From: CAYJAY01 sp964370715
GTDB taxonomy: Bacteria > Bacillota > Clostridia > Oscillospirales > Ruminococcaceae
Length of the DNA stretch: 64,000 nt
Direction: 5' to 3'
NCBI GenBank assembly: GCA_964370715.1
Contig: CAYJKJ010000003.1
Location: forward strand, 1 to 64,000
A program made the translations under genes and the position numbers. Each line of letters opens with the position of its first letter. The stretch's first letter is position 1. Positions 39,981-49,300 of the stretch are shown piece after piece. The notes beneath the pieces are model-generated. The model was not told the DNA's origin. It saw only the letters and a program-made list of their open reading frames with translations, and searched no databases.

Positions 39981-41336
39981 TTACTCATATTCAATAGTCG
40001 CCGGGGGCTTAGGTGTAACGTCATACACCACCCTGTTGACCTCTTCGACTTCGCTCGTGATCCTTGCAACCATCTTTTCTAAAACTTCATAAGGAATTTT
40101 GCCGATACCGGCTTCCATTGCGTCGATAGATTTAACGGTTCTTATCGCTACCATATGGCCATATGTTCTCTCGCCATTCTTGTTAACCCCAACGCTTTGA
40201 AGGTTGGGCAACACAGCGAAATATTGCCACAGCTCTTTATCGAGTTTAGCCGCTATTATCTCTTCACGAACGATTGCATCGCATTCCCTTAATATGTCAA
40301 GCTTTTGTTTCGTTAGTTCTCCAAGGCAACGAACGCCAAGACCGGGTCCCGGGAATGGTTGGCGGTTAACTAGATGTTGCGGTATTCCAATAGCGGCGCC
40401 AACCTTTCTCACTTCGTCTTTAAAAAGCATTCTGACCGGCTCAACAAGCTCAAAATTAAGCCTTTCCGGTAGTCCACCTACATTGTGGTGGCTCTTTACA
40501 ATCGGGGCGCCGTCGAATCCGCTCTCTAACACGTCGGGATAAATCGTTCCTTGCAACAAATAGTCTATCTTGCCGAGTTTTTTGGCTTCATCTTCAAACA
40601 AATCGATAAACTCTGCTCCGATAATCTTGCGTTTTTGCTCGGGATCGGTGACGCCTTTTAGCTTATCTAAAAAACGTTGCTCTGCATCAACACGTATGAC
40701 ATTCATCTTAAACTCACGTTTAAGCAAACTCATAACCTCATCGCCCTCGTTTTTGCGCATTAGTCCATGATCGACAAAGATACAGGTTAGGTTGTCGCCA
40801 ATAGCCTTATGTAGCAATACAGCGCAGACGGTTGAATCCACCCCGCCCGAAAGCGCACAAAGAACTTTTTTATCCTCAAGACTTTCGGAAAGTTCTTTAA
40901 TCGATTGTTCCGCAAATCTCTTTGCAGTGAATGTTGGTTTGCATCCACATGATTTTATAACAAAATCTCTAACTATTTTTTTTGAAAGGTCGTTTAAAAG
41001 ATTTGGGTCGATTCCATAGCAAAATAATTTTTTACTTTTTTCGATATAGACGCTGTTCGAGTTAAGGGACTTTCCGGCAGCAATAGCAATTAGCTCTGCA
41101 GCTTTTCCAAGGCATAAAATCGGAATGTTTTTCGCTAGAATTTCTTGTTCAAATTCCGCATTCTTTGCGCCTTTATCCCCTGTTATAACAATTCCTTTAG
41201 GTTTCTTGTTTTCAATCTCTTTAATAATATCTTTCGCCGGAACAACCTCGCAATATACATTGCTTTCTCTTATTCTTCTCGCTGTTAACTGTGCATACTT
41301 ATGGCTGAAATCAACAATTAGTATTATTTCATTCAT
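39981..41336 (-). CDS. guaA: GMP synthase with degenerate, shortened glutaminase domain
   Basis: The 451-residue protein converts XMP to GMP; the family usually has about 510 residues. The synthetase half is intact: PP-loop CALSGGVDSTVCAVLL (160-175), VDHGLMRKNEGDEV, QGTIYPDVLESG, KSHHNVGGLPE, RQPFPGPGLGVR and the end PPATIEYE. The N-terminal class I glutaminase is not: the nucleophile Cys survives (ILCLG, Cys75), but only about 50 residues separate it from the domain junction (IKSCGC, about 128-132) instead of about 120. Where FHPE with the catalytic His and Glu should stand, the sequence reads YGIDPN. It therefore probably uses free ammonia or a separate glutaminase. AAAGG precedes the ATG. 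Confidence 0.9.
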   Translation of the reverse strand: MNEIILIVDFSHKYAQLTARRIRESNVYCEVVPAKDIIKEIENKKPKGIVITGDKGAKNAEFEQEILAKNIPILCLGKAAELIAIAAGKSLNSNSVYIEKSKKLFCYGIDPNLLNDLSKKIVRDFVIKSCGCKPTFTAKRFAEQSIKELSESLEDKKVLCALSGGVDSTVCAVLLHKAIGDNLTCIFVDHGLMRKNEGDEVMSLLKREFKMNVIRVDAEQRFLDKLKGVTDPEQKRKIIGAEFIDLFEDEAKKLGKIDYLLQGTIYPDVLESGFDGAPIVKSHHNVGGLPERLNFELVEPVRMLFKDEVRKVGAAIGIPQHLVNRQPFPGPGLGVRCLGELTKQKLDILRECDAIVREEIIAAKLDKELWQYFAVLPNLQSVGVNKNGERTYGHMVAIRTVKSIDAMEAGIGKIPYEVLEKMVARITSEVEEVNRVVYDVTPKPPATIEYE

Positions 41337-41365
41337 CTTTTAAAAACCTTTCTTTTATTATATAT

Positions 41366-41418
41366 AAAAAACCCGCCTTGTTCTCTTGCAACACGTAGTT
41401 AAGCAAGGTTAAGGCGGG
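41366..41418 (-). terminator. Terminator between tuf and guaA, overlapping a leader ORF
   Basis: On the minus strand CCCGCCTT (41411-41418) pairs with AAGGCGGG (41372-41379), with an inner CTTGC/GCAAG stem. It is followed by six T (41366-41371). It ends 30 bp before guaA. It may terminate tuf transcripts or act as a guaA attenuator, because the short ORF at 41399-41467 runs into its 5' arm. Confidence 0.8.
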
Positions 41419-41467
41419 TGTTTTTTTCTGTATAAAGTTGTTTAAATATCATCATAGCTTTAACCAT
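41399..41467 (-). CDS. Putative 22-residue leader peptide upstream of guaA
   Basis: A very strong ribosome binding site (TTGGAGGAATATC) precedes an ATG at 41465-41467. The frame reads MVKAMMIFKQ at the start and ends NTRLNLA before TAA at 41399-41401. The last seven codons lie in the 5' half of the terminator hairpin, so ribosome position would decide whether the hairpin forms. This is the layout of a translation-controlled attenuator. No run of one regulatory codon is evident. It could be chance, but the ribosome binding site is among the best in the window. Confidence 0.45.
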   Translation of the reverse strand: MVKAMMIFKQLYTEKNTRLNLA

Positions 41468-41535
41468 GATATTCCTCCAAGAATAAAAAATAAATACACT
41501 GGTTATTAACTCAATTTTTCTAGATATTTTTTTAA

Positions 41536-41572
41536 GATAAGCTCTTTCGCTAAAACTGCGAAAGAGCTTATC
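41536..41572 (-). other. 15-bp perfect hairpin after tuf
   Basis: GATAAGCTCTTTCGC and its complement flank a 7-nt loop, 24 bp past the tuf stop. No T tract follows on either strand, so it is more likely an mRNA 3'-end stabiliser or processing site than a classic terminator. Confidence 0.6.
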
Positions 41573-41595
41573 ATTATAGGAATATATAACTATTC

Positions 41596-42798
41596 TTATT
41601 TATTGATTCCGATAACAACGCCGGAACCTACTGTACGTCCACCTTCACGGATAGCAAAACGAAGACCTTCTTCGATAGCGATCGGAGTGATGAGTTCAAC
41701 GTCCATTTCAACGTTATCTCCTGGCATACACATTTCAACGCCATCAAGTAGGCTAACAACGCCTGTAACGTCGGTAGTTCTGAAGTAGAACTGTGGACGA
41801 TAGTTGTTGAAGAAAGGTGTGTGACGGCCGCCTTCATCTTTTTTCAAGATGTAAACTTGGCCACGGAATTTTGTGTGCGGATCGATTGAACCGGGAGCAC
41901 AAAGAACTTGTCCACGCTCGATGTCGTCACGGGTAACACCACGGAGAAGAGCTCCGATGTTGTCGCCTGCTTCTGCGCTATCGAGAAGTTTGCGGAACAT
42001 TTCAAGTCCTGTGATAACTGTTTTGCCTTTTTCTTCCGAAAGACCAACGATTTCGATAGCATCGTTGAGTTTAACTGTACCACGTTCAACCCTACCGGTT
42101 GCAACAGTACCACGACCAGTGATGGTCATTGTGTCTTCAACAGGCATAAGGAACGGAAGGTCAGCTTTTCTTTCAGGAGTAGGAATAAATCTGTCAACTT
42201 CCGACATAAGTTCGAGGATCGAAGCATATTCGGGAACAGAAGAATCTTTGCTTGCGCTTTCAAGAGCTTGCAAAGCAGAACCTTTAACGATAGGTGTGTC
42301 GTCGCCGGGGAAGTCGTAAGCCGAAAGAAGCTCACGGATTTCCATTTCAACGAGCTCGAGAAGTTCGGGATCGTCTACTTGGTCAACTTTGTTCATGTAA
42401 ACTACGATGTAGGGAACGCCAACTTGGCGCGAAAGAAGAATGTGCTCACGTGTTTGGGGCATAGGGCCATCTGCTGCCGAAACAACAAGGATAGCTCCGT
42501 CCATTTGAGCAGCTCCGGTGATCATGTTTTTAACATAGTCAGCATGTCCGGGGCAGTCAACGTGTGCATAGTGGCGAGCTTCGGTTTCATATTCAACGTG
42601 TGCTGTGTTGATTGTGATACCGCGTTCTCTTTCTTCCGGAGCTTTGTCGATCATGTCATACGCCATGAAGTCAGCGCCGCCGCCAATTCCGAGAACTTTT
42701 GTTATTGCCGCAGTAAGTGTTGTTTTACCGTGGTCAACGTGACCGATTGTGCCGATGTTAATATGTGGCTTATTACGTTCGAATTTTGCCTTTGCCAT
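41596..42798 (-). CDS. tuf: Elongation factor Tu
   Basis: The 400-residue EF-Tu delivers aminoacyl-tRNA to the ribosome. G1 is GHVDHGKTTL (19-28), G2 is the RGITINTAH segment, G3 is DCPGHADY and G4 is NKVD. Domains 2 and 3 are complete, ending GGRTVGSGVVIGINK. It is last in the rpsL-rpsG-fusA-tuf (str) order, 101 bp after fusA, with AGGAGG before the ATG. Long antisense frames here are shadows. Confidence 0.98.
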   Translation of the reverse strand: MAKAKFERNKPHINIGTIGHVDHGKTTLTAAITKVLGIGGGADFMAYDMIDKAPEERERGITINTAHVEYETEARHYAHVDCPGHADYVKNMITGAAQMDGAILVVSAADGPMPQTREHILLSRQVGVPYIVVYMNKVDQVDDPELLELVEMEIRELLSAYDFPGDDTPIVKGSALQALESASKDSSVPEYASILELMSEVDRFIPTPERKADLPFLMPVEDTMTITGRGTVATGRVERGTVKLNDAIEIVGLSEEKGKTVITGLEMFRKLLDSAEAGDNIGALLRGVTRDDIERGQVLCAPGSIDPHTKFRGQVYILKKDEGGRHTPFFNNYRPQFYFRTTDVTGVVSLLDGVEMCMPGDNVEMDVELITPIAIEEGLRFAIREGGRTVGSGVVIGINK

Positions 42799-42899
42799 AA
42801 GTTTAATCCTCCTAAACTTTTCTTATTAATAGATTTCGTTTCTTGTCTTTTTAATTTTATCAATAACTAATTGAAAATTCAATAGTATTTTAAAAATTT

Positions 42900-44978
42900 T
42901 TATTCGCCTTTAGAGTTCTTTTTTGCAATCTCTTCTAAAATGCTCTTTGGAACTTGTGCATAGTGGCTAGGCTCCATGCTGTATTGTCCCCTACCTTGCG
43001 TTTTTGAACGAAGGTCGGTTGAATATCCAAACATTTCAGAAAGAGGAATGTTTGCGTTGATCTGTTGTGCGCCGGGAAGAGCATCGATTCCTTGAATCTG
43101 TCCCCTTCTTCCGTTAACGTCGCCGATAACATCGCCGATGTAGTCGTCCGGTACGGTAACCATAACCTTCATAACAGGCTCGGTTATAACAGGATCTGCT
43201 TTTTTCATAGCGTCTTTAAACGCCATCGAACCTGCGATTTTAAATGCAAGCTCGGAGCTGTCAACTTCATGGTATGAACCATCATACAATGTAACCAAAA
43301 CGTCAACAACGGGATAACCCGCAACAACGCCCGATTGCATAGCACCTTGGATACCTTGGTTGGTCGGCTCGATAAACTCTCTTGGGATAACCCCTCCGGT
43401 GATTTTGTTAACAAATTCATAGCCTTTTCCAGCTTCGTTAGGCTCGATTTTGATCTTAACATGACCATATTGACCATGTCCACCGCTTTGGCGAGAGTAT
43501 TTACAATCAGCTTCCGAAGCTCTACGGATAGATTCACGATAAGCAACCTGTGGGCTACCTACGTTTGCTTCAACTTTGAATTCACGAAGAAGTCTGTCAA
43601 CGATGATTTCAAGGTGAAGCTCTCCCATTCCGGCGATGATTGTTTGTCCTGTTTCTTCGTCGGTATAGGTTTTGAATGTCGGGTCTTCCTCGGCAAGTTT
43701 AGAAAGCGCAATGCCCATCTTTTCTTGCCCTGCTTTTGTTTTGGGTTCAATAGCAACCCTGATAACAGGTTCGGGGAATTCCATCGATTCTAGGATAACA
43801 GGTTTGTTTTGAACACAAAGCGTGTCCCCTGTTGTTGTGTTTTTAAGACCTACCGCTGCTGCGATATCGCCTGCGTAACACTCTTCAATATCGGTTCTGT
43901 GGTTGGCATGCATCTGAAGAATTCTTCCGACACGCTCGTTGTTGCCTTTAACCGAGTTATAAACTGTGCTTCCGGATTTCAAAACGCCGGAATACACTCT
44001 GAAGAAACAAAGTTTCCCAACAAATGGGTCGGTCATGATTTTGAATGCTAGCGCTGAGAACGGTTCATCGTCGCTCGAAAGACGAACTTCTTCTTCATCT
44101 GTTTTAGGGTTAACACCCTTAATAGCAGGTATATCAAGCGGAGACGGCATATAATCAACAACAGCATCAAGAACTTTTTGAACGCCCTTGTTGCGGTATG
44201 ATGTTCCGCAAACAACCGGAACGATTACGTTATCGATTGTCGCTTTGCGAATTGCATTTTTGATATCAGCAACCGGAATTTCTTCACCCATAAGGTATTT
44301 TTCCATGATTGCTTCATCTTCAACCGAAATAGCTTCTAGAAGCTCGGTTCTGAATTGTTCTGCTTTTTCTTTAAGATCGTCCGGAATTTCTTTTGACGGA
44401 ACAGCCCCGGCAACCTCAAATTCTGTGTAGGCTTTCATTTCAACAAGGTCTACCAAACCTTCATAAGCATCTTCTGCTCCGATAGGGATTTGGATAGGAA
44501 CTGCGTTACATTTAAGCCTTGTTTTCATCATATCGACAACTCGATAGAAGTCTGCGCCCATAATGTCCATCTTGTTTACATAAGCCATTCTAGGGACTTT
44601 GTATTTGTCGGCTTGACGCCAAACAGTTTCGGATTGCGGTTCAACGCCACCTTTAGCGCAAAAAACCGTTACCGAACCATCTAGAACACGCAACGAACGC
44701 TCAACTTCAACGGTGAAATCAACGTGCCCCGGGGTATCGATGATGTTAACTCTGTGCTCTTTCCAAAAAGCAGTAGTAGCAGCGGAGGTTATTGTGATGC
44801 CTCGTTCTTTTTCTTGAGCCATCCAGTCCATCGTCGCCGCGCCTTCATGTACCTCGCCGAGCTTGTGATTTATTCCGGTGTAGAAGAGGATACGCTCGGT
44901 TGTGGTAGTTTTACCGGCGTCGATATGAGCCATGATTCCAATGTTTCTGGTAGCTTCCAGAGAAACGTCTCTTGGCAT
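42900..44978 (-). CDS. fusA: Elongation factor G
   Basis: The 692-residue translocase EF-G has G1 AHIDAGKTT (17-25), G2 RGITITSAA, G3 DTPGHVDFTVEVERSLRVLDG and G4 NKMD. Domains II-V are complete, including GGVIPREFIEPTNQGIQGAM and the C-terminal SEMFGYSTDLRSKTQGRGQYSME. The length is normal. AGGAGG precedes the ATG. It lies 48 bp after rpsG in the str operon. Confidence 0.98.
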   Translation of the reverse strand: MPRDVSLEATRNIGIMAHIDAGKTTTTERILFYTGINHKLGEVHEGAATMDWMAQEKERGITITSAATTAFWKEHRVNIIDTPGHVDFTVEVERSLRVLDGSVTVFCAKGGVEPQSETVWRQADKYKVPRMAYVNKMDIMGADFYRVVDMMKTRLKCNAVPIQIPIGAEDAYEGLVDLVEMKAYTEFEVAGAVPSKEIPDDLKEKAEQFRTELLEAISVEDEAIMEKYLMGEEIPVADIKNAIRKATIDNVIVPVVCGTSYRNKGVQKVLDAVVDYMPSPLDIPAIKGVNPKTDEEEVRLSSDDEPFSALAFKIMTDPFVGKLCFFRVYSGVLKSGSTVYNSVKGNNERVGRILQMHANHRTDIEECYAGDIAAAVGLKNTTTGDTLCVQNKPVILESMEFPEPVIRVAIEPKTKAGQEKMGIALSKLAEEDPTFKTYTDEETGQTIIAGMGELHLEIIVDRLLREFKVEANVGSPQVAYRESIRRASEADCKYSRQSGGHGQYGHVKIKIEPNEAGKGYEFVNKITGGVIPREFIEPTNQGIQGAMQSGVVAGYPVVDVLVTLYDGSYHEVDSSELAFKIAGSMAFKDAMKKADPVITEPVMKVMVTVPDDYIGDVIGDVNGRRGQIQGIDALPGAQQINANIPLSEMFGYSTDLRSKTQGRGQYSMEPSHYAQVPKSILEEIAKKNSKGE

Positions 44979-45026
44979 ACTTTTCCTCCTGAGAAAAAAA
45001 TTAAATAATTAATGTTTTTGTTAATA

Positions 45027-45497
45027 TTAATAACGATAATGTGCAAACGCTTTGTTAGCATCAGCCATTCTATGAGTATCTTCACGCTTTTTAACTGCGT
45101 TTCCAACACCGTTAGTGGCATCAACTATCTCGTTCGCTAGCCTTTCGGCCATTGTTCTCTCGTTGCGATTTCTCGAATATCCAACGAGCCAGCGCAAGCC
45201 CAATGTTTGGCGTCTTGCAGGACGAACCTCCATCGGAACTTGGTATGTAGAGCCACCAACACGGCGAGCTTTAACTTCAAGTTCCGGCATGATGTTTTCG
45301 AGAGCTTTCTCAAACATCTCGAGTGGTTCGTTGCCGGTTTTGTCCTTGACGAGATCAAATGCACTGTAGACAATCTTTTGCGCTACACCTTTTTTGCCAT
45401 CATACATGATGCTGTTAATAAGGCGAGTAACCATCTTCGAACCGTAAATCGGGTCATTTAAGACGTCGCGCTTTGGAACGTTGCCTCTTCTTGGCAT
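45027..45497 (-). CDS. rpsG: Ribosomal protein S7
   Basis: The 156-residue small-subunit protein S7 binds the 3' domain of 16S rRNA. It starts MPRRGNVPKRDVLNDPIYGSK, contains VGGSTYQVPMEVRPARRQTLGLRWL and ends HRMADANKAFAHYRY. The 188-bp gap from rpsL is long for this operon and holds small hairpins (CGCC-TTGC-GGCG near 45612-45623 and CACA.AATT…AATT.TGTG near 45538-45561 on the minus strand). These may be an S7 autoregulatory site. GAGGGAGG precedes the ATG. Confidence 0.98.
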   Translation of the reverse strand: MPRRGNVPKRDVLNDPIYGSKMVTRLINSIMYDGKKGVAQKIVYSAFDLVKDKTGNEPLEMFEKALENIMPELEVKARRVGGSTYQVPMEVRPARRQTLGLRWLVGYSRNRNERTMAERLANEIVDATNGVGNAVKKREDTHRMADANKAFAHYRY

Positions 45498-45685
45498 AAG
45501 TTCTTCCCTCCCTCAAATAATGATTTCATAGGTACTCACAAAATTCAAATAAATTCTGTGAAAGCCAAAAGAGAAGCAAGTAATATAAATATAAACATAT
45601 CTGTTTAACAAGAGCTCCGCCGCAAGGCGAAGATTATATATAAAACCTCTCTTAAAGGCTGTTTTTAAATGTTTGTTTTGTCGCT

Positions 45686-46096
45686 TTATTTACCGCGCTT
45701 TGCGCCGTATTTCGAGCGACTTTGTTTTCTTCCGTTAACGCCTTGTGTGTCAAGTGTTCCTCTGACGATGTGATAACGCACACCGGGAAGGTCTTTAACA
45801 CGTCCGCCACGAACGAGAACAACGCTATGCTCTTGCAGATTGTGTCCGACACCGGGAATGTATCCCCAAACTTCTATTCCGTTTGTTAAACGAACCCTCG
45901 CTACTTTACGAAGCGCCGAGTTTGGTTTTTTTGGAGTCATCGTTTTAACTGTCGTGCAAACTCCGCGTTTTTGTGGAGAGCTGTCGTCGTTGTGTTGTTT
46001 CTTGTGCGAGTTGTAGCTCTTTTGAAGCGCTGGAGATGTCGATTTTGTAACCGATGCCTCACGTCCCTTACGAACCAACTGGTTAAAGGTTGGCAA
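45686..46096 (-). CDS. rpsL: Ribosomal protein S12
   Basis: The 136-residue S12 is near the decoding centre. It contains KKPNSALRKVARVRLTNGIEVWGYIPGVGHNLQEHSVVLVRGGRVKDLPGVRYH, with wild-type lysines at the positions linked to streptomycin response. The start codon is TTG at 46094-46096, preceded by a near-perfect AAAGGAGG, giving MPTFNQLVRKG. It is first in the str operon. The leader (about 150 nt from the promoter at 46256-46284) has a GCGAAAT/ATTTCGC hairpin. Confidence 0.98.
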   Translation of the reverse strand: MPTFNQLVRKGREASVTKSTSPALQKSYNSHKKQHNDDSSPQKRGVCTTVKTMTPKKPNSALRKVARVRLTNGIEVWGYIPGVGHNLQEHSVVLVRGGRVKDLPGVRYHIVRGTLDTQGVNGRKQSRSKYGAKRGK

Positions 46097-46235
46097 TATT
46101 CCGTCCTCCTTTCCAAAAAAATTATGATAAAGCGAAATTTAATATTTCGCAAATCAACCGGTTTTTGTTTGTTTTGCCTTAAAATTCTTAGCAAAACAAC
46201 GCTGTTTTTATATGGTTTTTGCAATAACCTTTATT

Positions 46236-46284
46236 AAAAAGGGCTAACCTTTAAAATTATACACGATATTAGCCCTTATTGCAA
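46236..46284 (-). promoter_or_regulatory. str operon promoter embedded in the rpoC terminator hairpin
   Basis: On the minus strand TTGCAA (46279-46284), 17 bp, TATAAT (46256-46261) form a strong promoter. The same DNA carries a 9-bp inverted repeat, AAGGGCTAA (46269-46277) and TTAGCCCTT (46239-46247), followed by five T (46236-46240 on the plus strand A). Transcripts from rpoC would form this hairpin and end; transcripts starting at the promoter carry only the 3' arm and pass. Terminator and promoter thus overlap. Confidence 0.65.
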
Positions 46285-46356
46285 CATTTTTATACAAAAT
46301 CTATTCCATTTCTTGTATAAATTCGCCAGTTAAAAATGCTGTAATCTTATATTACA

Positions 46357-49300
46357 TTATATTAAGTTCGACATACTCAAAACTTCTTCAACCATTTCAA
46401 CAGGTTCTGTCACGATTTCTTCATACGAAGCTTTGCTGAATTGATCAAGCCCCGTTCCTGCCGGAATTAGTTTACCGATAATAACGTTTTCTTTAAGCCC
46501 CAATAGCGGATCGGTCTTTCCTTTGATAGCCGCATCGGTCAAAACTCTTGTTGTTTCTTGGAACGATGCCGCCGAAAGGAAGCTGTCGGTAGCGAGCGAA
46601 GCTTTTGTTATTCCGAGAAGAACCGGTTCTGTCGTAACGAGCGACAATCCCTCTTCTCCCTCTTCCATCCTTTGTTTGATTTTTGCATTATGGATGGCTA
46701 TCTCGTTTTTATCAACCAACGTGCCGCCTAGTAGGTGGCTGCTGCCAGGATCGAGAATTCTATCTTTTCTCATCATCTGGCGAACGATAACCTCGATGTG
46801 TTTATCGTTGATATCAACACCCTGCATACGGTAGACCCTTTGAACCTCTTCGATAAGGTAGTCTTGAACCGCAAGCTTTCCTTTGATAGCCAAAATGTCA
46901 TGCGGGTTAGCAAGTCCATCGGTCAACATATCGCCGACCTCAACAACCGAACCTTCCGCCACTTTAAGGCCAACACCATATGGTATTAGATAGCTTCTTT
47001 CAATCGGAACACCAAATTCATCCTCACCGTTAACAACGGCAAATCTGTTTTTCTTGCTTTCATCAATGTGAATAATTCCCGAAATTTCGGTCAGAATAGC
47101 AAGATGTTGGGGTTTCGGGCGGCGTCCTTCAAACAGTTCTTCAACACGTGGAAGACCCTGCGTGATATCCTCTGCCGATGCGATACCGCCGGTGTGGAAT
47201 GTTCTCATCGTAAGCTGTGTTCCCGGTTCACCGATCGATTGAGCCGCAATGATTCCAACCGCTTCTCCAAGTCCTACCGGTTTGCCGTTTGCAAGGTTTG
47301 CGCCATAGCATTTTGCGCAAGCGCCAAACTTGCTCGAGCAGTTAAGCGTTGAACGAAGAAGAGCGTTTGTAACCCCTGCTTTAACAACTCCTTTTGCAAT
47401 GTCTGCTGTTATCATAACTTCGTTGGAAGCTACAACCTCGCCTGTTTCGGGATGTTTAAGATCGAATACCGGATATCTTCCGATAAGGCGTTCTTCAAAG
47501 CTTTCGATAATCTCGTTGCCGTCTTTAATGTCGGCAACAAGGATTCCCTCGTTTGTTTTACAATCAAATTCACGGATAATAACATCCTGTGAAACGTCTA
47601 CAAGACGGCGGGTAAGATATCCTGAGTCGGCGGTTCTAAGCGCTGTATCTGCAAGACCTTTACGAGCGCCCCTCGAAGATATGAAATATTCAAGAATGTT
47701 AAGACCTTCACGATAGTTAGCTCGAATAGGAATCTCGATCGTTCTTCCCGAGGTGTTGGCTATAAGCCCACGCATTCCGGCAAGCTGTTTAATCTGAGCC
47801 GAGCTACCACGAGCGCCGCTATCCGCCATCATAAAGATTGGGTTGCGTTTTGATAAGTTGTTGTTAAGAGCGGACGAAACTTTGTCGGTCGTATCGCTCC
47901 AAGTTTTGATAACACCTTCGTATCTTTCGTTATCTGAAATAAGACCTCTTTGGTATTTGAGGGTAATTTGATCGATCTTTTCTTCCGCTTCTTCGATTAG
48001 ATCTTTTTTCTGAGGAGGAATAACAACGTCTGAAATCGAAACCGTTATAGCTCCCTTTGTCGAATATTTAAATCCTAGCGATTTAACAAGATCAAGAACC
48101 TTTGCTGTGACCGCCGTTCCATGAACTCGAATACATTCATCGACAATCTTTCCAAGTTGCTTTTTGCCAACAAGGAAATCTATTTCGAAATTAAGGCGTG
48201 TATTAGGATCGTTTCTGTCGCAATATCCAAGGTCTTGCGGAATAGGTTGGTTAAATATCATACGTCCGGCAGTTGTTTCGATGATACCGGTTAGCTTTTG
48301 ACCTTTAATAACTTTAGATACACGAACACGAATTTTTTCATGTAGCGTTATCTGTCCGTCTTGGTATGCCAAAATTGCTTCATCTTCGTTAGCAAGTGTT
48401 TTGGGTAGAACTCTATTAACTGTCGTTATTATTTCATCTGTTTCAACTTTATATGCGGCTTTTTCCTCGTCTGAAGGGAAATATTTAACTATCTCTTTAA
48501 ACTCAACTTCGCCTACATATAGCGCTTGAGCCATCTCATGTTTTGTTTTAAAGCTTTTTAGCGAATCGATATCTACATCCGCTGTTTGTTCGCTGTCCAG
48601 TTCAAAGTCTTCTTTAATCGTCAAGTAGTATGCACCAAGAACCATATCCTGAGTTGGAACCGCAACAGGACGACCGTCGGACGGTTTAAGAAGGTTGTTT
48701 GCCGCTAGCATAAGGAAGCGAGCTTCCGCTTGAGCTTCTGCCGAAAGCGGAACGTGAACAGCCATCTGGTCTCCGTCAAAGTCGGCGTTGTATGCTGTAC
48801 ATACCAACGGATGAAGTTTAAGCGCACGACCCTCAACCAAAACCGGTTCAAAAGCTTGTATACCAAGCCTATGAAGCGTTGGCGCACGGTTCAAAAGCAC
48901 CGGATGATCGGTTATAACCTCTTCGAGAGCATCCCAAACTTCGGGGCGCATACGTTCAACCATCTTGCGAGCGCTCTTTATATTGTTTGCCGATTTGTTT
49001 TCAACTATTAGCTTCATAACAAACGGTTTAAACAGCTCTAAAGCCATTTCTTTCGGCAAACCGCATTGATACATTTTAAGTTCCGGACCTACAACGATAA
49101 CCGAACGTCCCGAATAGTCAACACGTTTTCCGAGCAAGTTTTGGCGGAAGCGCCCTTGTTTACCTTTAAGCATATCAGAAAGCGATTTAAGCGGGCGGTT
49201 GTTAGGACCTGTTACAGGTCTTCCCCTTCTGCCGTTATCTATTAAAGCATCGACCGCTTCTTGCAACATTCTTTTTTCGTTGCGAACGATGATATCGGGC

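Noticed and set aside
41337..41595. Purine riboswitch upstream of guaA
   Set aside because: No guanine-aptamer core was recognised; the region is explained by hairpins and the leader ORF.
41908..42870. Long open frame (320 codons) on the plus strand across tuf
   Set aside because: It is an antisense shadow of the highly biased tuf coding sequence, without ribosome binding site or recognisable protein.
45498..45685. tRNA or other RNA gene between rpsL and rpsG
   Set aside because: Small hairpins are present but no cloverleaf could be drawn; treated as leader structure.
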